A stretch of DNA of 44,277 nucleotides from Streptomyces hilarionis (GTDB taxonomy: Bacteria; Actinomycetota; Actinomycetes; Streptomycetales; Streptomycetaceae). Positions 1 through 9,716 of the stretch are shown here, in pieces. Made by a program: the position numbers and the translations under genes. Below the pieces are notes generated by a model. It did not search any database. It was not told the DNA's origin and saw only the letters and a list, made by a program, of their open reading frames with translations. Position 1 is the first letter of the stretch; the number at the start of each line of letters is the position of its first letter. Location: NCBI RefSeq assembly GCF_024539675.1, contig NZ_JAHHIT010000084.1, positions 1-44,277 on the forward strand. Direction: 5' to 3'.

Positions 1-370
1 GCCCCTGCCCTTCAGCCCGCCAGGACCCCCGACCACCGGCCCAGCCCTTCAGCCCGTCCGGCGTTTGAGGACGAGGCCCTTTCAGGGCCGACAGCGAGGG
101 TCTGGGGGCGGCAGCCCCTAGGGACGGGACGGGAAGGGGCGGCGGGGGCGAGAACCCTGTACGGGACGCCAACCCACCCCCGCGCCGAGGCCACACGGAA
201 CGACAGCCGCCCCCGCCGGGCCGGTACAGGACGACCGTCGGGCCCAGCCAAGCCGGTACGGGACGACAGTCGGGCCCCGGCCCAGCCACCCCCTCACCGG
301 AGGTGAACACGCCGTCGGAACGCCCGCCCGCGCACCGGGCGACAGGACACCGCCCCAGCCCAGGGCACCG
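1..370. repeat. Non-coding left edge with probable dispersed Streptomyces intergenic repeat
   Basis: No credible gene lies here; the open frames are GC-rich low-complexity translations. Bases about 46-150 resemble a sequence I remember as recurring between genes in many Streptomyces genomes (core GTCCGGCGTTTGAGGACGAG at 56-75, then a small hairpin with arms 75-80 and 84-89, then a G-rich/C-rich inverted stretch near 102-118). The dispersed-repeat identity is from memory, not computed. Bases 220-245 and 252-277 form an imperfect 26-bp direct repeat with 32-bp offset. The stretch lies downstream of the Sel1 gene, so the hairpins may also act in transcript termination. Confidence 0.45.
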
Positions 371-2272
371 TCACGCGGAGAGCTCCTCCCGCAACGCGTC
401 CCGCAGCCGCGCGGCCCGCTCGGCCACCTCCGCCGGCCCGAGCGACACCGCCCGGTCCGCCCACCGCTGCCCCTCCGCCAGCTCGCCGCGACGCGCGTAG
501 ACCAGGGCCAGCCGCAACGCCGCCCGCCCGTGACCCGCATCGGCCGCCCGCGTCCACCACACGGCCGCCTCGGGCTCGCTGCCCTCCCGTGCGAGCAGCA
601 GCCCGAGGTTGAAGGCGCCGTTGCGCGACCCGGCCTCCGCCGCGGTCCGGTACCACCGCGCCGCCTCGACCACGTCGCCCCGGGCGGCGGACAGCATCCC
701 GACCCGCACCTGCGCGCGCCGGTGCCCCTGCGTCGCCGCCCGCTCGTACCACTCCTCGCACTCGGTCTTCTCGTGCACGATCTCCCCGAGCTCGTGCGCG
801 GGCTGCGGCGGCCGACGCGCGTCGAGCACCGCGGCCAGCCGGTACGCCGCCTCCGCACTGCCCCCGCCGGCGGCGCAGCGCAGATGACGCTCGGCCTCCT
901 GCTCGTCGCCGTCCCGCAGTCGCGCGATGCCGACCTGGAGCGCCGCCTCGGTGTGTCCGGCCGCCGCGGCCCGCTCGTACCAGCGCAGGGCGACGGCCTC
1001 CTCGCCCCGCCCGGCGAACAGGATCCCGAGGTTGAACGCGGCGTCGACGCTGCCCGCCTCCGCCGCCTTGGAGAGCCAGGGCTCGGCCCCGGCCGTGTCG
1101 CCGCCCTGGAGCAGCAGCACGGCCAGCGCGTTGGCCGCCTCCCGGTGCCCGGCGTAGGCGGCACGGCGGTACCACTGCTCGGCCTGCGCGGTGCGGCCCT
1201 GCTCGGCGCAGAGCAGGGCGAGGTTGTAGGCGCCGTTGTCGTCGCCCGCGTCCATCGCGGCCCGGTACCAGCGCTCGGCGGTCTGCGTCTGTCCGCGCTC
1301 GGCGTGCAGCGCGCCGAGCGCGTTCGCCGCGTTGCCGTCGCCCTTCTGCGCGGCCCGCAGCCACCAGACGGCGGCGTTCTCGGTGTCGCCGGCGTCGCGC
1401 AGCAGGAACCCCAGCGCGCAGGCGGCGCGCGCCTCGCCGTCCTTGGCGGACGTCAGGTACCAGCGGCCGGCCTCCTTGAGGTCGCCCCGCCTCTCCAGGA
1501 TCGTCCCGAGGTGGAGGGCCGCCCGGCGGTGGCCGCGCGCGGCGGCCTGGCGGTACCACTGCTCGGCCTCCGACCGCGCCGCGACACCGTTGTCCTGTCC
1601 GCGACCCTCCGGCGCGCCGCCCGCGGGCCGGAGCTCGCCGGGCTCGCCGGGCTCGCCGGGCTCGCCGCCCTGCTCGTGGTCCTTCAGGTCGAGGGCCCGG
1701 GCCAGGCGGTACGCCGCCTCGCGGTGGCCGCGCTCGGCGGCCGCCCGCATCCAGCGCTCGGCGCCGGCGTCCCCACGGTGCTCCAGGAGGTCGGCGAGCG
1801 CGTAGGCGCCCAGCGCGTGCCCCTGCTCGGCGGACTGGCGCAGCCAGTACTCGGCGGCCGGCTCGTCCCCGCACTCACGGCAGTGGCGGCCCAGCGCGTG
1901 GGCGGCGGCGGCGGAGCCCGCGACGGCGGCGACCCGCCACCAGCCGGCGGCCTCGTCGGGGTAACCCCTCTGGTGGAGAAGGACGCCCAGGTTGTTGGCG
2001 GCGGCCCGGTCGCCCTCGGCGGTGGCGGCGCGAAGATGGGGCTCGGCTCCGTCGAGGTCGCCGCGGCGCAGCAGCATGGCCCCGAGGACGCTCACGGCCT
2101 CGACGTCGCCGGCTTCCGCCGCGAGTCGCAGGCGCATCTCCTCGACGGCCTCCCCCGTCTCGACGGCGTCCGCCGTCTCGTCCCGGCTCTCGTCCGGGGT
2201 CGCTTCCTCACCGGAAGGCTGCACAAACCGCCCTGTCTCGAACAGAGTTGCCTTGTCCCCCATAACGTCCAT
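371..2272 (-). CDS. Sel1-like / tetratricopeptide repeat protein
   Basis: A 633-residue soluble protein built almost entirely of helical repeats of about 36 residues. The recurring pattern is Ala-Leu-Gly, then Gly-Asp, then Ala-Glu-x-Trp-Tyr-x-x-Ala-Ala, then Gly-His/Ser, as in Sel1-like and TPR solenoids. Such proteins are protein-protein scaffolds; no catalytic residues are visible and the partner is unknown. The repeats run from about residue 45 to the C-terminus. A short interruption near residues 200-220 is encoded by about four copies of a 9-bp unit (1632-1668) giving Gly-Glu-Pro repeats. The ATG at 2272 is chosen; a second in-frame ATG at 2263 is possible, and neither has a strong ribosome binding site. 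The gene stands alone, and I see no signal peptide or membrane segment. Confidence 0.85.
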   Translation of the reverse strand: MDVMGDKATLFETGRFVQPSGEEATPDESRDETADAVETGEAVEEMRLRLAAEAGDVEAVSVLGAMLLRRGDLDGAEPHLRAATAEGDRAAANNLGVLLHQRGYPDEAAGWWRVAAVAGSAAAAHALGRHCRECGDEPAAEYWLRQSAEQGHALGAYALADLLEHRGDAGAERWMRAAAERGHREAAYRLARALDLKDHEQGGEPGEPGEPGELRPAGGAPEGRGQDNGVAARSEAEQWYRQAAARGHRRAALHLGTILERRGDLKEAGRWYLTSAKDGEARAACALGFLLRDAGDTENAAVWWLRAAQKGDGNAANALGALHAERGQTQTAERWYRAAMDAGDDNGAYNLALLCAEQGRTAQAEQWYRRAAYAGHREAANALAVLLLQGGDTAGAEPWLSKAAEAGSVDAAFNLGILFAGRGEEAVALRWYERAAAAGHTEAALQVGIARLRDGDEQEAERHLRCAAGGGSAEAAYRLAAVLDARRPPQPAHELGEIVHEKTECEEWYERAATQGHRRAQVRVGMLSAARGDVVEAARWYRTAAEAGSRNGAFNLGLLLAREGSEPEAAVWWTRAADAGHGRAALRLALVYARRGELAEGQRWADRAVSLGPAEVAERAARLRDALREELSA

Positions 2273-2436
2273 CGTCGCACCACCCGCAACCCGGGTACAC
2301 CTGGTATACCGCGGCCCGTAAGGTCACTTCAGCGTTTTGTCGACATGCCCACAGAGAGACAAGTGAAACACAGATAGCCCAACTCCCCACCGCGGCGCGG
2401 CCATAGCTCCCCCCGGCACATGCGTTCGCACACCAC

Positions 2437-2470
2437 GAAGGCCCGGATCCGTTTCCGGATCCGGGCCTTC
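2437..2470 (-). terminator. Intrinsic terminator after tRNA-fMet
   Basis: A perfect 15-bp stem (arms 2437-2451 and 2456-2470) with the loop TTTC lies 8 bases past the 3' end of the tRNA gene. There is no long T tract, which is normal for Streptomyces terminators. Being symmetric, it could also block transcription from the other side. Confidence 0.85.
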
Positions 2471-2478
2471 GCCTTCAG

Positions 2479-2552
2479 TAGCGGGGACAGGATTTGAACC
2501 TGCGACCTCTGGGTTATGAGCCCAGCGAGCTACCGAGCTGCTCCACCCCGCG
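2479..2552 (-). tRNA. Initiator tRNA, tRNA-fMet(CAU)
   Basis: Read on the minus strand, this 74-base gene folds as a standard cloverleaf with anticodon CAT. Three initiator hallmarks are visible: a mismatched first acceptor pair (C1 opposite T72), three consecutive G:C pairs at the base of the anticodon stem (GGG and CCC), and A at position 11 in the D stem. The T-loop reads TTCAAAT. The 3' CCA is not encoded; the bases after the discriminator A are CTG. It delivers formyl-methionine to start codons. It lies 47 bp beyond the stop codon of the UPF0182 gene and is followed by a strong hairpin, so it is probably transcribed from its own short promoter region. Confidence 0.95.
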
Positions 2553-2599
2553 TCGTGTTCCACAACCGTATCACGACGCGGGACGGGCCTGACCAGCCG

Positions 2600-5581
2600 C
2601 TAGCTGCCGCTGGGACCGGGACTGGGACTGCCGGTCGGACTGCCGGTCGGCTTGCCGCCGGTGCCGGCGCCGGGACTCGCCGAAGCCGACGGGCTCGGAC
2701 TGCTCCCGGGCTTGGCGCCCTTGTCCGCCTGGGCCTGGGCGTCCTCGGCCCGCTTCAGCGCGGCCTCCAGGTCCTTCTGCGCCTTGGCGTACGCGTCCCA
2801 GTCGGGCTTCTTCAGCGCCTCCTGGCCGGCCTCGAAGGCCTTCTGCGCGTCGGCCAGCGCCTGGCGGACCGTCGGGTTGGACGACGTCGGCGGCGGTGTC
2901 GTGCCCCCGCCCTCGTCCGACGGAGGCGGGGTCCCCGCCTCGGCGCCGAAGACCTTGTTGAGGGCCTCGTCCAGGGTGTCCTCGAAGGCGGTGTTGCCGC
3001 CGTAGGTCACCAACACCTTCTTCAGCAGCGGGTACTTGAGGCCGCCGCCGCGCACGTAGACGGGTTCCACGTAGAGCAGGCCGCCGTCGAGCGGAACCGT
3101 CAGCAGGTTGCCGTACTCGATGTCGGAGTCGCCGCCCTTCAGAAGTCTGATGGACTCGGCGATGTCCTGTTCGGAGTTGAACTGGCTCTGCACTTGTTTG
3201 GGTCCGTCGACCGTCGTGCTCGTCGGCAGCTTCAGGACTCTGATCTTGCCGTAGTCGGGCGTGCCCGCCTCGGAGTCGACCGCCATGAACGCGCTCAGGT
3301 TGTCACGGCCGTTGGGCGTGAACGTCGTCGTCAGCGAGAACGCCTGCGCCTTCTGGTCGGGCATCCTCATGCTCAGGTAGTAGGGCGGCACCGCGTCGCC
3401 CGACTTGTTGGACGGGTCGTCCGGCACCTGCCACACCTCGCTGCCGCTGAGGAACGTCGTCGCGTCCTTCACGTGGTAGCGGGTGAGCAGCTCGCGCTGG
3501 ACCTTGAACAGGTCCTGCGGGTAGCGCAGATGGGCCATCAGCGAGGGCGAGATGGACGACTTGGCCTTCACCGTGCCGGGGAACGCCTTCATCCAGGTCT
3601 TCAGGACGGGATCCTTGGTGTCCCACTGGAAGAGCTTGACCTCGCCCGTGTACGCGTCGACGGTCGCCTTCACCGAGTTGCGGATGTAGTTGACCTGGTT
3701 CTGCTGGGCCACCACCGCACGGTTGTCGTTCGTCGCGGTCAGCGAGTCCGCCGTGGTGTCGCCGAGGGTCGTACGCGAGGCGTACGGATACCCGTTGGTC
3801 GTCGTGTAGGCGTCGACGATCCACTGGATCTTGTTGTCGACCACGGCCGGGTAGGCGTCGCCGTCGATGGTCAGCCAGGGGGCGACCGCCTCGACGCGCT
3901 CCTTGGGCGTGCGGTTGTACAGGATCCGCGAACCGTCGCCGATGGCGCCGGAGTAGAGGATCTGCGGCTCGCCGAACGCCACCGCATACGCGGCGCGGTT
4001 GACCGGGTTGGAGAGGTTGACCCCGCTCTTGCCGGTGTAGCTGGTGGTCTTCTCCCCCTGGTCGTCGGAGTAGTCGATCTCCTTCTGGGGACCGCCGACG
4101 ATCGAGTACGTGGTGGTCTTCTCCCCGTAGTAGACCCGCTGCTCGTAGCTGCCGAGCTCGCCCTCCGAGGGCAGGTTGGACTCGGTGAAGACCGGGCGCC
4201 CCTCGGAGTCGGACGTCGTCCCCTTGGCGGCGACCACGCCGTAGCCGTGCGTGTAGCGGAAGTGGTTGTTGATCCAGTTCTGCTTGTCGACGCCCGCGAG
4301 GTTCAGCTCGCGCAGACCGATGACGGTGTCCTCGTCGGTCCCCTTCACGTTGTAGCGGTCCACGTCCAGGTTGGTCGGGAACGCGTAGTACTTCCGCATC
4401 TGCTGGAGCTGCTGGAAGGTCGGGGAGACGATGTTCGGGTCCAGGACGCGGATGCTCGCGGTGGAGTCGACGTCGTCGCGCAGGGTCGTCTTGTCCTTGG
4501 TGGTGCTGGTGCCCGAGTACTCGGTGACCTGCGCCCCCGCGATGCCGTACGCCTCGCGCGTGGCCTTGAGGTTCTTCTCGACGTACGGGGCTTCCTTGGC
4601 CTGCTCGTTGGGCTGGACCTGGAACTTCTGGACGATCGCCGGGTAGAGCCCGCCGATGAGGATCGCCGAGAGCACCATCAGGCCGAAGCCGATGACCGGC
4701 AGCTGCCAGGTGCGCCGCCACAGGGTGGCGAAGAAGAGCAGGGCGCAGATGACGGCGATGCAGAACAGGATCGTCTTCGCCGGGAGATAGGCGTTGGCGT
4801 CGACGTAGCGCAGGCCCGTCCAGTTGTCGGTGGCCTTGAAGTCGCTGGACTTCACCGCCAGGCCGTAGCGGTCGAGCCAGTAGGCGACCGCCTTGAGGGC
4901 GACGAAGATGCCCAGCAGCACCGACAGATGACCGGTGGCCGCGGCCGTGGCGCGCGCGCCGGGGCTGGTGACCCGCAGCCCGCCGTACAGGTAGTGGGTG
5001 AGCGCGGCGGCGATCAGCGACAGGATCGTGGCGGCGAAGCCGAAGCCGAGCAGGAACCGGTACCAGGGCAGGTCGAACGCGAAGAAGGACACGTCGAGGT
5101 GGAACTGGGGGTCCTTCTGGCCGAAGGACACACCGTTGACCCACATCAGCCAGGTCCGCCACTGACCCGCCGCGGAAGCGCCGGCGATCAGGCCGACCAG
5201 CGCGGTGATGCCCAGCAGCAGCCACGTCTTGTACGGGGCGATGCCCATGCGGTAGCGGTCGAGGCTCTGCTGCTCCACGGACATCGCGCTCAGCGGCGGC
5301 CGCAGCCGGTGCGCCAGCCAGATGTTGACGCCGACCGCGAGGGCCATCAGCAGACCGAAGACGAAGAACAGCCCGATCTTGGTCCACAGCGTGGTGGTGA
5401 AGACCGACGAGTAATGCACCGAGCGGTACCAGAGCCAGTCCGTCCAGAACCCGGCGAACATGGTGAACGCCATGCCCAGGACGGCCAGGACGCCCAGTGT
5501 CGTGAGCAGGGTCCGGACACGCCGGGACGGGCGGCCCACTCTGATCCGCGGCCCCGTGGGGCCTCCGCCGCGGTCCGGCAT
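2600..5581 (-). CDS. UPF0182 family large membrane protein
   Basis: A 993-residue member of the UPF0182 family, which is conserved in actinobacteria (Rv3193c in M. tuberculosis) and has no established biochemical function. The first ~330 residues hold about seven hydrophobic helices, including a TM after a basic Arg-rich stretch near residues 18-25. A large extracytoplasmic domain of about 550 residues follows, rich in aromatic and Asn/Gly residues. The C-terminus ends in an Ala/Lys/Glu coiled-coil-like stretch and a Gly/Ser/Pro tail. I chose the ATG at 5581 (MPDRGG) because family members begin there; the frame stays open to 5677 and a GTG 21 bases upstream of the ATG is an alternative. It is divergent from the PPA1309 gene across about 164 bp. 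Confidence 0.9.
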   Translation of the reverse strand: MPDRGGGPTGPRIRVGRPSRRVRTLLTTLGVLAVLGMAFTMFAGFWTDWLWYRSVHYSSVFTTTLWTKIGLFFVFGLLMALAVGVNIWLAHRLRPPLSAMSVEQQSLDRYRMGIAPYKTWLLLGITALVGLIAGASAAGQWRTWLMWVNGVSFGQKDPQFHLDVSFFAFDLPWYRFLLGFGFAATILSLIAAALTHYLYGGLRVTSPGARATAAATGHLSVLLGIFVALKAVAYWLDRYGLAVKSSDFKATDNWTGLRYVDANAYLPAKTILFCIAVICALLFFATLWRRTWQLPVIGFGLMVLSAILIGGLYPAIVQKFQVQPNEQAKEAPYVEKNLKATREAYGIAGAQVTEYSGTSTTKDKTTLRDDVDSTASIRVLDPNIVSPTFQQLQQMRKYYAFPTNLDVDRYNVKGTDEDTVIGLRELNLAGVDKQNWINNHFRYTHGYGVVAAKGTTSDSEGRPVFTESNLPSEGELGSYEQRVYYGEKTTTYSIVGGPQKEIDYSDDQGEKTTSYTGKSGVNLSNPVNRAAYAVAFGEPQILYSGAIGDGSRILYNRTPKERVEAVAPWLTIDGDAYPAVVDNKIQWIVDAYTTTNGYPYASRTTLGDTTADSLTATNDNRAVVAQQNQVNYIRNSVKATVDAYTGEVKLFQWDTKDPVLKTWMKAFPGTVKAKSSISPSLMAHLRYPQDLFKVQRELLTRYHVKDATTFLSGSEVWQVPDDPSNKSGDAVPPYYLSMRMPDQKAQAFSLTTTFTPNGRDNLSAFMAVDSEAGTPDYGKIRVLKLPTSTTVDGPKQVQSQFNSEQDIAESIRLLKGGDSDIEYGNLLTVPLDGGLLYVEPVYVRGGGLKYPLLKKVLVTYGGNTAFEDTLDEALNKVFGAEAGTPPPSDEGGGTTPPPTSSNPTVRQALADAQKAFEAGQEALKKPDWDAYAKAQKDLEAALKRAEDAQAQADKGAKPGSSPSPSASASPGAGTGGKPTGSPTGSPSPGPSGS

Positions 5582-5745
5582 CTGGAAAGCCAAGGTGCGC
5601 ACCTCGAAAGTCGCAGTAGATCCGTCAGGCCCGCGTGTTCGTGGACCGTGGGTGGCCCCCCGTGATCGCGGGCCCACACCTATGCAACTTACTCACGGTT
5701 TACTCGGTTCCCGATTCCGGCCAGGAACGAGAGAGGATTGTGACC

Positions 5746-6288
5746 ATGTCCAACACTCCCATGGCGGCGAGCCCGCTCACCCGGGCCGTTCTCGAGATCG
5801 ACGAGTACGCCTCCGGCCTCGGCTGGGACCAGCCCGCCCGCCTTTTCGCCCTCGTAGACACCGCCCGACTGCGCGCCCAGGAACCGTCTCTCGCCGCTCA
5901 GCTCGGCCTTCAGGACGAGCCCGAGACGACCGGCCTCACCCCCGTCGAGCAGGACGAGGTGCCGGCCGACAAGCCGCTCGACGAGTTCCTCGCCACGATC
6001 GCCTGGCCCGACGCGGTGGTCGGCTGCGCCCTCACGGTGGAGCGTCTGATGCTGCCGCCGTCCGCCGAGGCCCAGGTCCCCCAGGGGCTGAGCGAGGCGA
6101 AGCTCGCGAAGTGGGTGTCGGAGCACCCCGACCGCCAGGAGGTCCGCATGACGGTCGGCGTACTGCGCGACGGCACGCGCGACTCCGCGCTGCGGCTGCG
6201 GGAGAAGGACGCCCCCACGGAGGTCCTCACCGGCGCGGGCCTGGTGCCCGGTCTCGCGGAGGCGCTCTCGGCGACCTTCGCCGACTAG
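5746..6288 (+). CDS. PPA1309 family protein
   Basis: A 180-residue acidic cytoplasmic protein of the actinobacterial family named after Propionibacterium acnes PPA1309; function unknown. It has no membrane segment or recognisable catalytic motif. It has a conserved-looking core with Trp-Pro-Asp-Ala-Val-Val-Gly-Cys-Ala near residues 87-95. The ATG at 5746 is preceded by GAGAGG with nine bases of spacing, better than the GTG at 5740. The gene is divergent from the UPF0182 gene and convergent with the PDZ protease, a context conserved in streptomycetes as far as I recall. Confidence 0.8.
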   Translation: MSNTPMAASPLTRAVLEIDEYASGLGWDQPARLFALVDTARLRAQEPSLAAQLGLQDEPETTGLTPVEQDEVPADKPLDEFLATIAWPDAVVGCALTVERLMLPPSAEAQVPQGLSEAKLAKWVSEHPDRQEVRMTVGVLRDGTRDSALRLREKDAPTEVLTGAGLVPGLAEALSATFAD

Positions 6289-6296
6289 CGGCTCCC

Positions 6297-6314
6297 GGCC
6301 CCCGCGAGGGGGCC
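6297..6314. terminator. Probable bidirectional terminator hairpin
   Basis: A 7-bp all-GC stem (6297-6303 and 6308-6314) closes a GCGA tetraloop in the 33-bp gap between two convergent genes, so it could terminate both. Confidence 0.6.
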
Positions 6315-6321
6315 CCTGCGG

Positions 6322-7413
6322 CTACTTCGTGCAGGAGGGCAGGCCGGCGGTGTCGCCGCTGCGGATGTCCTTGAGGGCGCCGAGGGCGTCGTCGATGGTG
6401 TGGACCTTGACGAGCCTGAGCCCCGAGGGGGTGTCCTTGGCGGCGGCCGCGCAGTTCTCGGCGGGCGTCAGGAAGTACCGCGCGCCCTGGCTGCGCGCGC
6501 CGACCGTCTTCATCTCGATGCCACCGATCGGCCCGACCTTGCCGTCGTCGTCGATGGTCCCGGTGCCGGCGACGAACGTGCCGCCGGTGAGACTGCCCGG
6601 GGTGAGCTTGTCGTAGATGCCGAGGGCGAACATCAGGCCGGCGCTGGGGCCGCCGACGTCGGCGAGCTTGATGTCGACGGTGAACGGGAACGTGTGGTCG
6701 GTTCCGGCCGAGATCCCGACGATGGCCCGCTTCTGGCCGCTGTCGTCGGAGGCCGCGGTGGTGACGGCGACGTCCTGGGTCCCGGTCGCGGTCTTGTGCG
6801 CCTTCTCGGCGGCCGCCTGCTCCTTGGCCGGGACGATGGTGAAGACGACCTTCTCGCCCGGCTTGTGCTTGGTCACCAGCTTGGCGACGTCGCCGGGCTG
6901 CTTCACCGCCGTCCCGTCGACCGCCTTGATCACGTCGCCGGCGTGCAGCCTGCCCTCGGCCGGGGAGCCCTTGACCACGGTCGAGACGATCACCCAGGAC
7001 GTCACGGGGACCTTCAGCTCCTTCAGGGCCGCCACCTTGGCGCTCTCCTGGGACTGGCTGAACTCCTCGGCGTTCTCCTGGGTGGACTGCTCCTCGGTCT
7101 TGCCGTCCGGGTACAGCGTGTCGTGCGGGACGACCTTGGTGTCGTGCGCGAGCCAGCCGTAGACGGCCTCGACGAGGTTCATCCGGTAGTCGGCGCTGGT
7201 GACCCGCACGGTCGTCATGTTCAGGTTGCCGCTGGTGGCGTACGTCTTGCGTCCGGAGATCTGCAGCACCGGCTCGCCGTCGTGGTCGCCGAGCGTGTTC
7301 ACCGTGGGCCCCGGGGACATCTCCGCGTACGGCACGGGGATGAGCACTCCCGCGCACAGGAGCGCGATCAGCATCAGGGTGGAGGCGAGCATCGTCGCGG
7401 TGCGGCGTGGCAT
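6322..7413 (-). CDS. PDZ domain, Lon-like S16 serine protease, membrane anchored (YlbL/Rv3194c type)
   Basis: A 363-residue protein with an N-terminal membrane anchor (about residues 7-27), so the rest lies outside the membrane. A PDZ domain follows at about residues 140-215 (Gly-Ser-Pro-Ala-Glu-Gly-Arg-Leu, then Gly-Asp-Val-Ile). The C-terminal Lon-type proteolytic domain spans about 225-355. The catalytic dyad is visible: Ser257 in GGPSAGLMFALG and Lys302 in GGIEMKT. There is no AAA ATPase module, so it is an ATP-independent Lon-like protease of the YlbL class. Natural substrates are unknown here. The ATG at 7413 is the first start before the signal anchor. It lies 54 bp downstream of the 54-residue membrane protein gene and may be cotranscribed with it. 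Confidence 0.9.
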   Translation of the reverse strand: MPRRTATMLASTLMLIALLCAGVLIPVPYAEMSPGPTVNTLGDHDGEPVLQISGRKTYATSGNLNMTTVRVTSADYRMNLVEAVYGWLAHDTKVVPHDTLYPDGKTEEQSTQENAEEFSQSQESAKVAALKELKVPVTSWVIVSTVVKGSPAEGRLHAGDVIKAVDGTAVKQPGDVAKLVTKHKPGEKVVFTIVPAKEQAAAEKAHKTATGTQDVAVTTAASDDSGQKRAIVGISAGTDHTFPFTVDIKLADVGGPSAGLMFALGIYDKLTPGSLTGGTFVAGTGTIDDDGKVGPIGGIEMKTVGARSQGARYFLTPAENCAAAAKDTPSGLRLVKVHTIDDALGALKDIRSGDTAGLPSCTK

Positions 7414-7467
7414 GCCTCGACATTACGGGACCGGTCTGTCAGCGCACCGTCAGGGCTGCCACCCGGG

Positions 7468-7632
7468 TCACGTACGCGAGTGGGGCCTCTCCATGGCTTC
7501 GCGGAAGCGGGCGTACCCGTCCAGCTCGGGACCGTCGCTGCGGGCCTTGCGGGTCCGGTTGGCCCAACTGCCCCACAGGCCCGCGCCGATCGCGGCGACC
7601 AGCGGAATCAGCAACCAGACGAGCGCCGCCAT
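7468..7632 (-). CDS. Small single-pass membrane protein
   Basis: A 54-residue protein with a hydrophobic N-terminal helix (residues 2-21, MAALVWLLIPLVAAIGAGLW) and a basic cytosolic-type tail. I chose the ATG at 7632 because GGGAGG lies five bases upstream; a longer frame to 7701 lacks this support. Function unknown. It directly precedes the PDZ/Lon-like protease gene on the same strand, so a role in the same envelope process, for instance as partner or substrate, is possible but only inferred from position. Confidence 0.75.
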   Translation of the reverse strand: MAALVWLLIPLVAAIGAGLWGSWANRTRKARSDGPELDGYARFREAMERPHSRT

Positions 7633-7804
7633 GCCGACCTCCCAACCCCTGACGAACCACCGCAACTGACTGATCAGCAGATTAACCGTTCGCACTGACA
7701 ACGCTCACGGCAGGGGTGCGGTTACGCAACCGGACGGGTGACCGTTCGGCGGACGCGGCCGGGTCCGCCGCGGGCGCCGGGGCCCGGTCCGCCGCGGGCC
7801 GGGG

Positions 7805-8266
<462 letters not shown>

Positions 8267-8414
8267 ACCCCCATCGTGCCGCACCCGGGAGACGAGCCGG
8301 AATAGCGTGATCGCCCGGTACCCGCGCGTGCCGCTTCGGAGCGACCTACGAAAGCCGCGCCTCCTGCGGGGCGGGGCGGCGGAGGGGGCGCTGCCGCTCC
8401 GCACGCCCCCCGGA

Positions 8415-9524
8415 TCATCTGCGCCGGGCCTTGCGGGCGCGCCGCACGACGGCCGCCGCGCCCAGCAGGGCCACCGTCGCGCCGGCCGCGCCCGCCGCGG
8501 TCGCGTCCTTGCGCCCCAGCCGCCGTCCGACGACGGTGTGCCGCCCGGAGACCTCCTCCAGCAGCTCCGCGAGGACCTCCTCGTTGGTCCACCGCGGCCG
8601 CCACCCGGCGTCGTGCAGCCGGCTGCCGCTCACCACCCAGGGGTACATCGTGTAGGCCAGATCGCCCGCCGGGGACGGGGTCAGCCCGATCCGGTGCAGC
8701 CGGGCCGCGGCGCCCAGCGCGACCGCCGAGGGCAGCTCCATCCGGCGGATCCCGCTGAGCTCCTCGACCTCCTCCTGCTCCAGCCAGCCGTCGCATCCGA
8801 CGGCGAGCTCCCCGTCGACCTTCTCCAGGACGGCGTACTCCAGGGCGCTCACCAGGTCCTCGACGTGGCAGAACTGCCAGGCGGGCCGCGACCCCGCGAC
8901 GACGAGCAGCCGCGGTGACTCGAAGTACCGGGTCAGCGCGGTGTCCGTGCCGCCGACCAGCATGGCGGGCCGCACCACGGTGACGTTGAGCCCCGGATGC
9001 GCCCGGGGCGCGCGTCGCGCGAGGCGCTCGATCTCCAGCAGGTCGCCGACACCGGTCGCCTCGGCCGTCGCCCGCAGCTCGGCGTCCTCGGACAGCGGCA
9101 GCTCGTTGTCCTCCAGCGCCCCGTAGACCATGGCGGAGGTGCACAGCACCGCGCGGTGCACCCCGGCCGCCGCGGCCGCCGTCAGCACGGTCTGCGTACC
9201 GCGCACGTTGTAGGCCGTCCGGGCGGCGGCGTCACTCCCCAGGTCGAGGTCGAGTGCGAGATGGACGACGACGTCCGCCCCGCGCAGTTTGTCGGCGATC
9301 GCAGGGTCGCGGACGTCCAGGATGTGCCACTGCGCCGCGTCGCACTCACCGCGCCGCTCGTCGATGGCGACGACCTGCTTGACCTCCTCCGACGCGGCGA
9401 GACGCTCCGTGAGCTGCGCGCCCACCCCGTTCGCCGCGCCGGTCACGGCGACGACGGGCCCGCGCGATGCGCCCGGGGTCGATCGGTTTCGCGCTGCGCG
9501 AACCTGCGGATCTGGGGAACTCAC
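8415..9524 (-). CDS. NAD-dependent epimerase/SDR family protein
   Basis: A 369-residue extended short-chain dehydrogenase. The Rossmann nucleotide-binding motif TGAANGVG lies near residues 29-36, followed by an Asp-Val block (HILDVRDP), a Ser-Ala-Met-Val-Tyr-Gly segment near 145-150, and a C-terminal Ala-rich, Arg-rich hydrophobic tail that could associate with membrane. The usual YxxxK pair is not obvious at the catalytic position (GDLLEIERLARR replaces it), so catalytic activity is uncertain. The GTG at 9524 is chosen because GGAGA lies about seven bases upstream; the frame stays open far beyond, but only as antisense of the next gene. It is divergent from the DUF2342 gene, with a 192-bp shared upstream region. 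Confidence 0.85.
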   Translation of the reverse strand: MSSPDPQVRAARNRSTPGASRGPVVAVTGAANGVGAQLTERLAASEEVKQVVAIDERRGECDAAQWHILDVRDPAIADKLRGADVVVHLALDLDLGSDAAARTAYNVRGTQTVLTAAAAAGVHRAVLCTSAMVYGALEDNELPLSEDAELRATAEATGVGDLLEIERLARRAPRAHPGLNVTVVRPAMLVGGTDTALTRYFESPRLLVVAGSRPAWQFCHVEDLVSALEYAVLEKVDGELAVGCDGWLEQEEVEELSGIRRMELPSAVALGAAARLHRIGLTPSPAGDLAYTMYPWVVSGSRLHDAGWRPRWTNEEVLAELLEEVSGRHTVVGRRLGRKDATAAGAAGATVALLGAAAVVRRARKARRR

Positions 9525-9716
9525 CAGGTGTCTCCAGCGGTTGTCTTGGCATACGGGCGCGAGTGACGCGTTCGTACCAGGTGGCATCCATCCTGCCGCA
9601 GGCCAGCAGTCGGCGAAGCACCGAGGCCCGATCGAGCCGGGGTGTCTACGCTGGGTGGTGTTGCAGGGCAGCCGCCGCCGGCCGAGAACCGGTGGCCTTA
9701 CCAGCCGAGGAACCCC

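Noticed and set aside
2516..5665. Plus-strand 1049-codon open frame antisense to the UPF0182 gene
   Set aside because: It mirrors the real gene, has Arg/Leu/Gly/Val-rich low-complexity composition and no ribosome binding site or domain; high GC removes stop codons.
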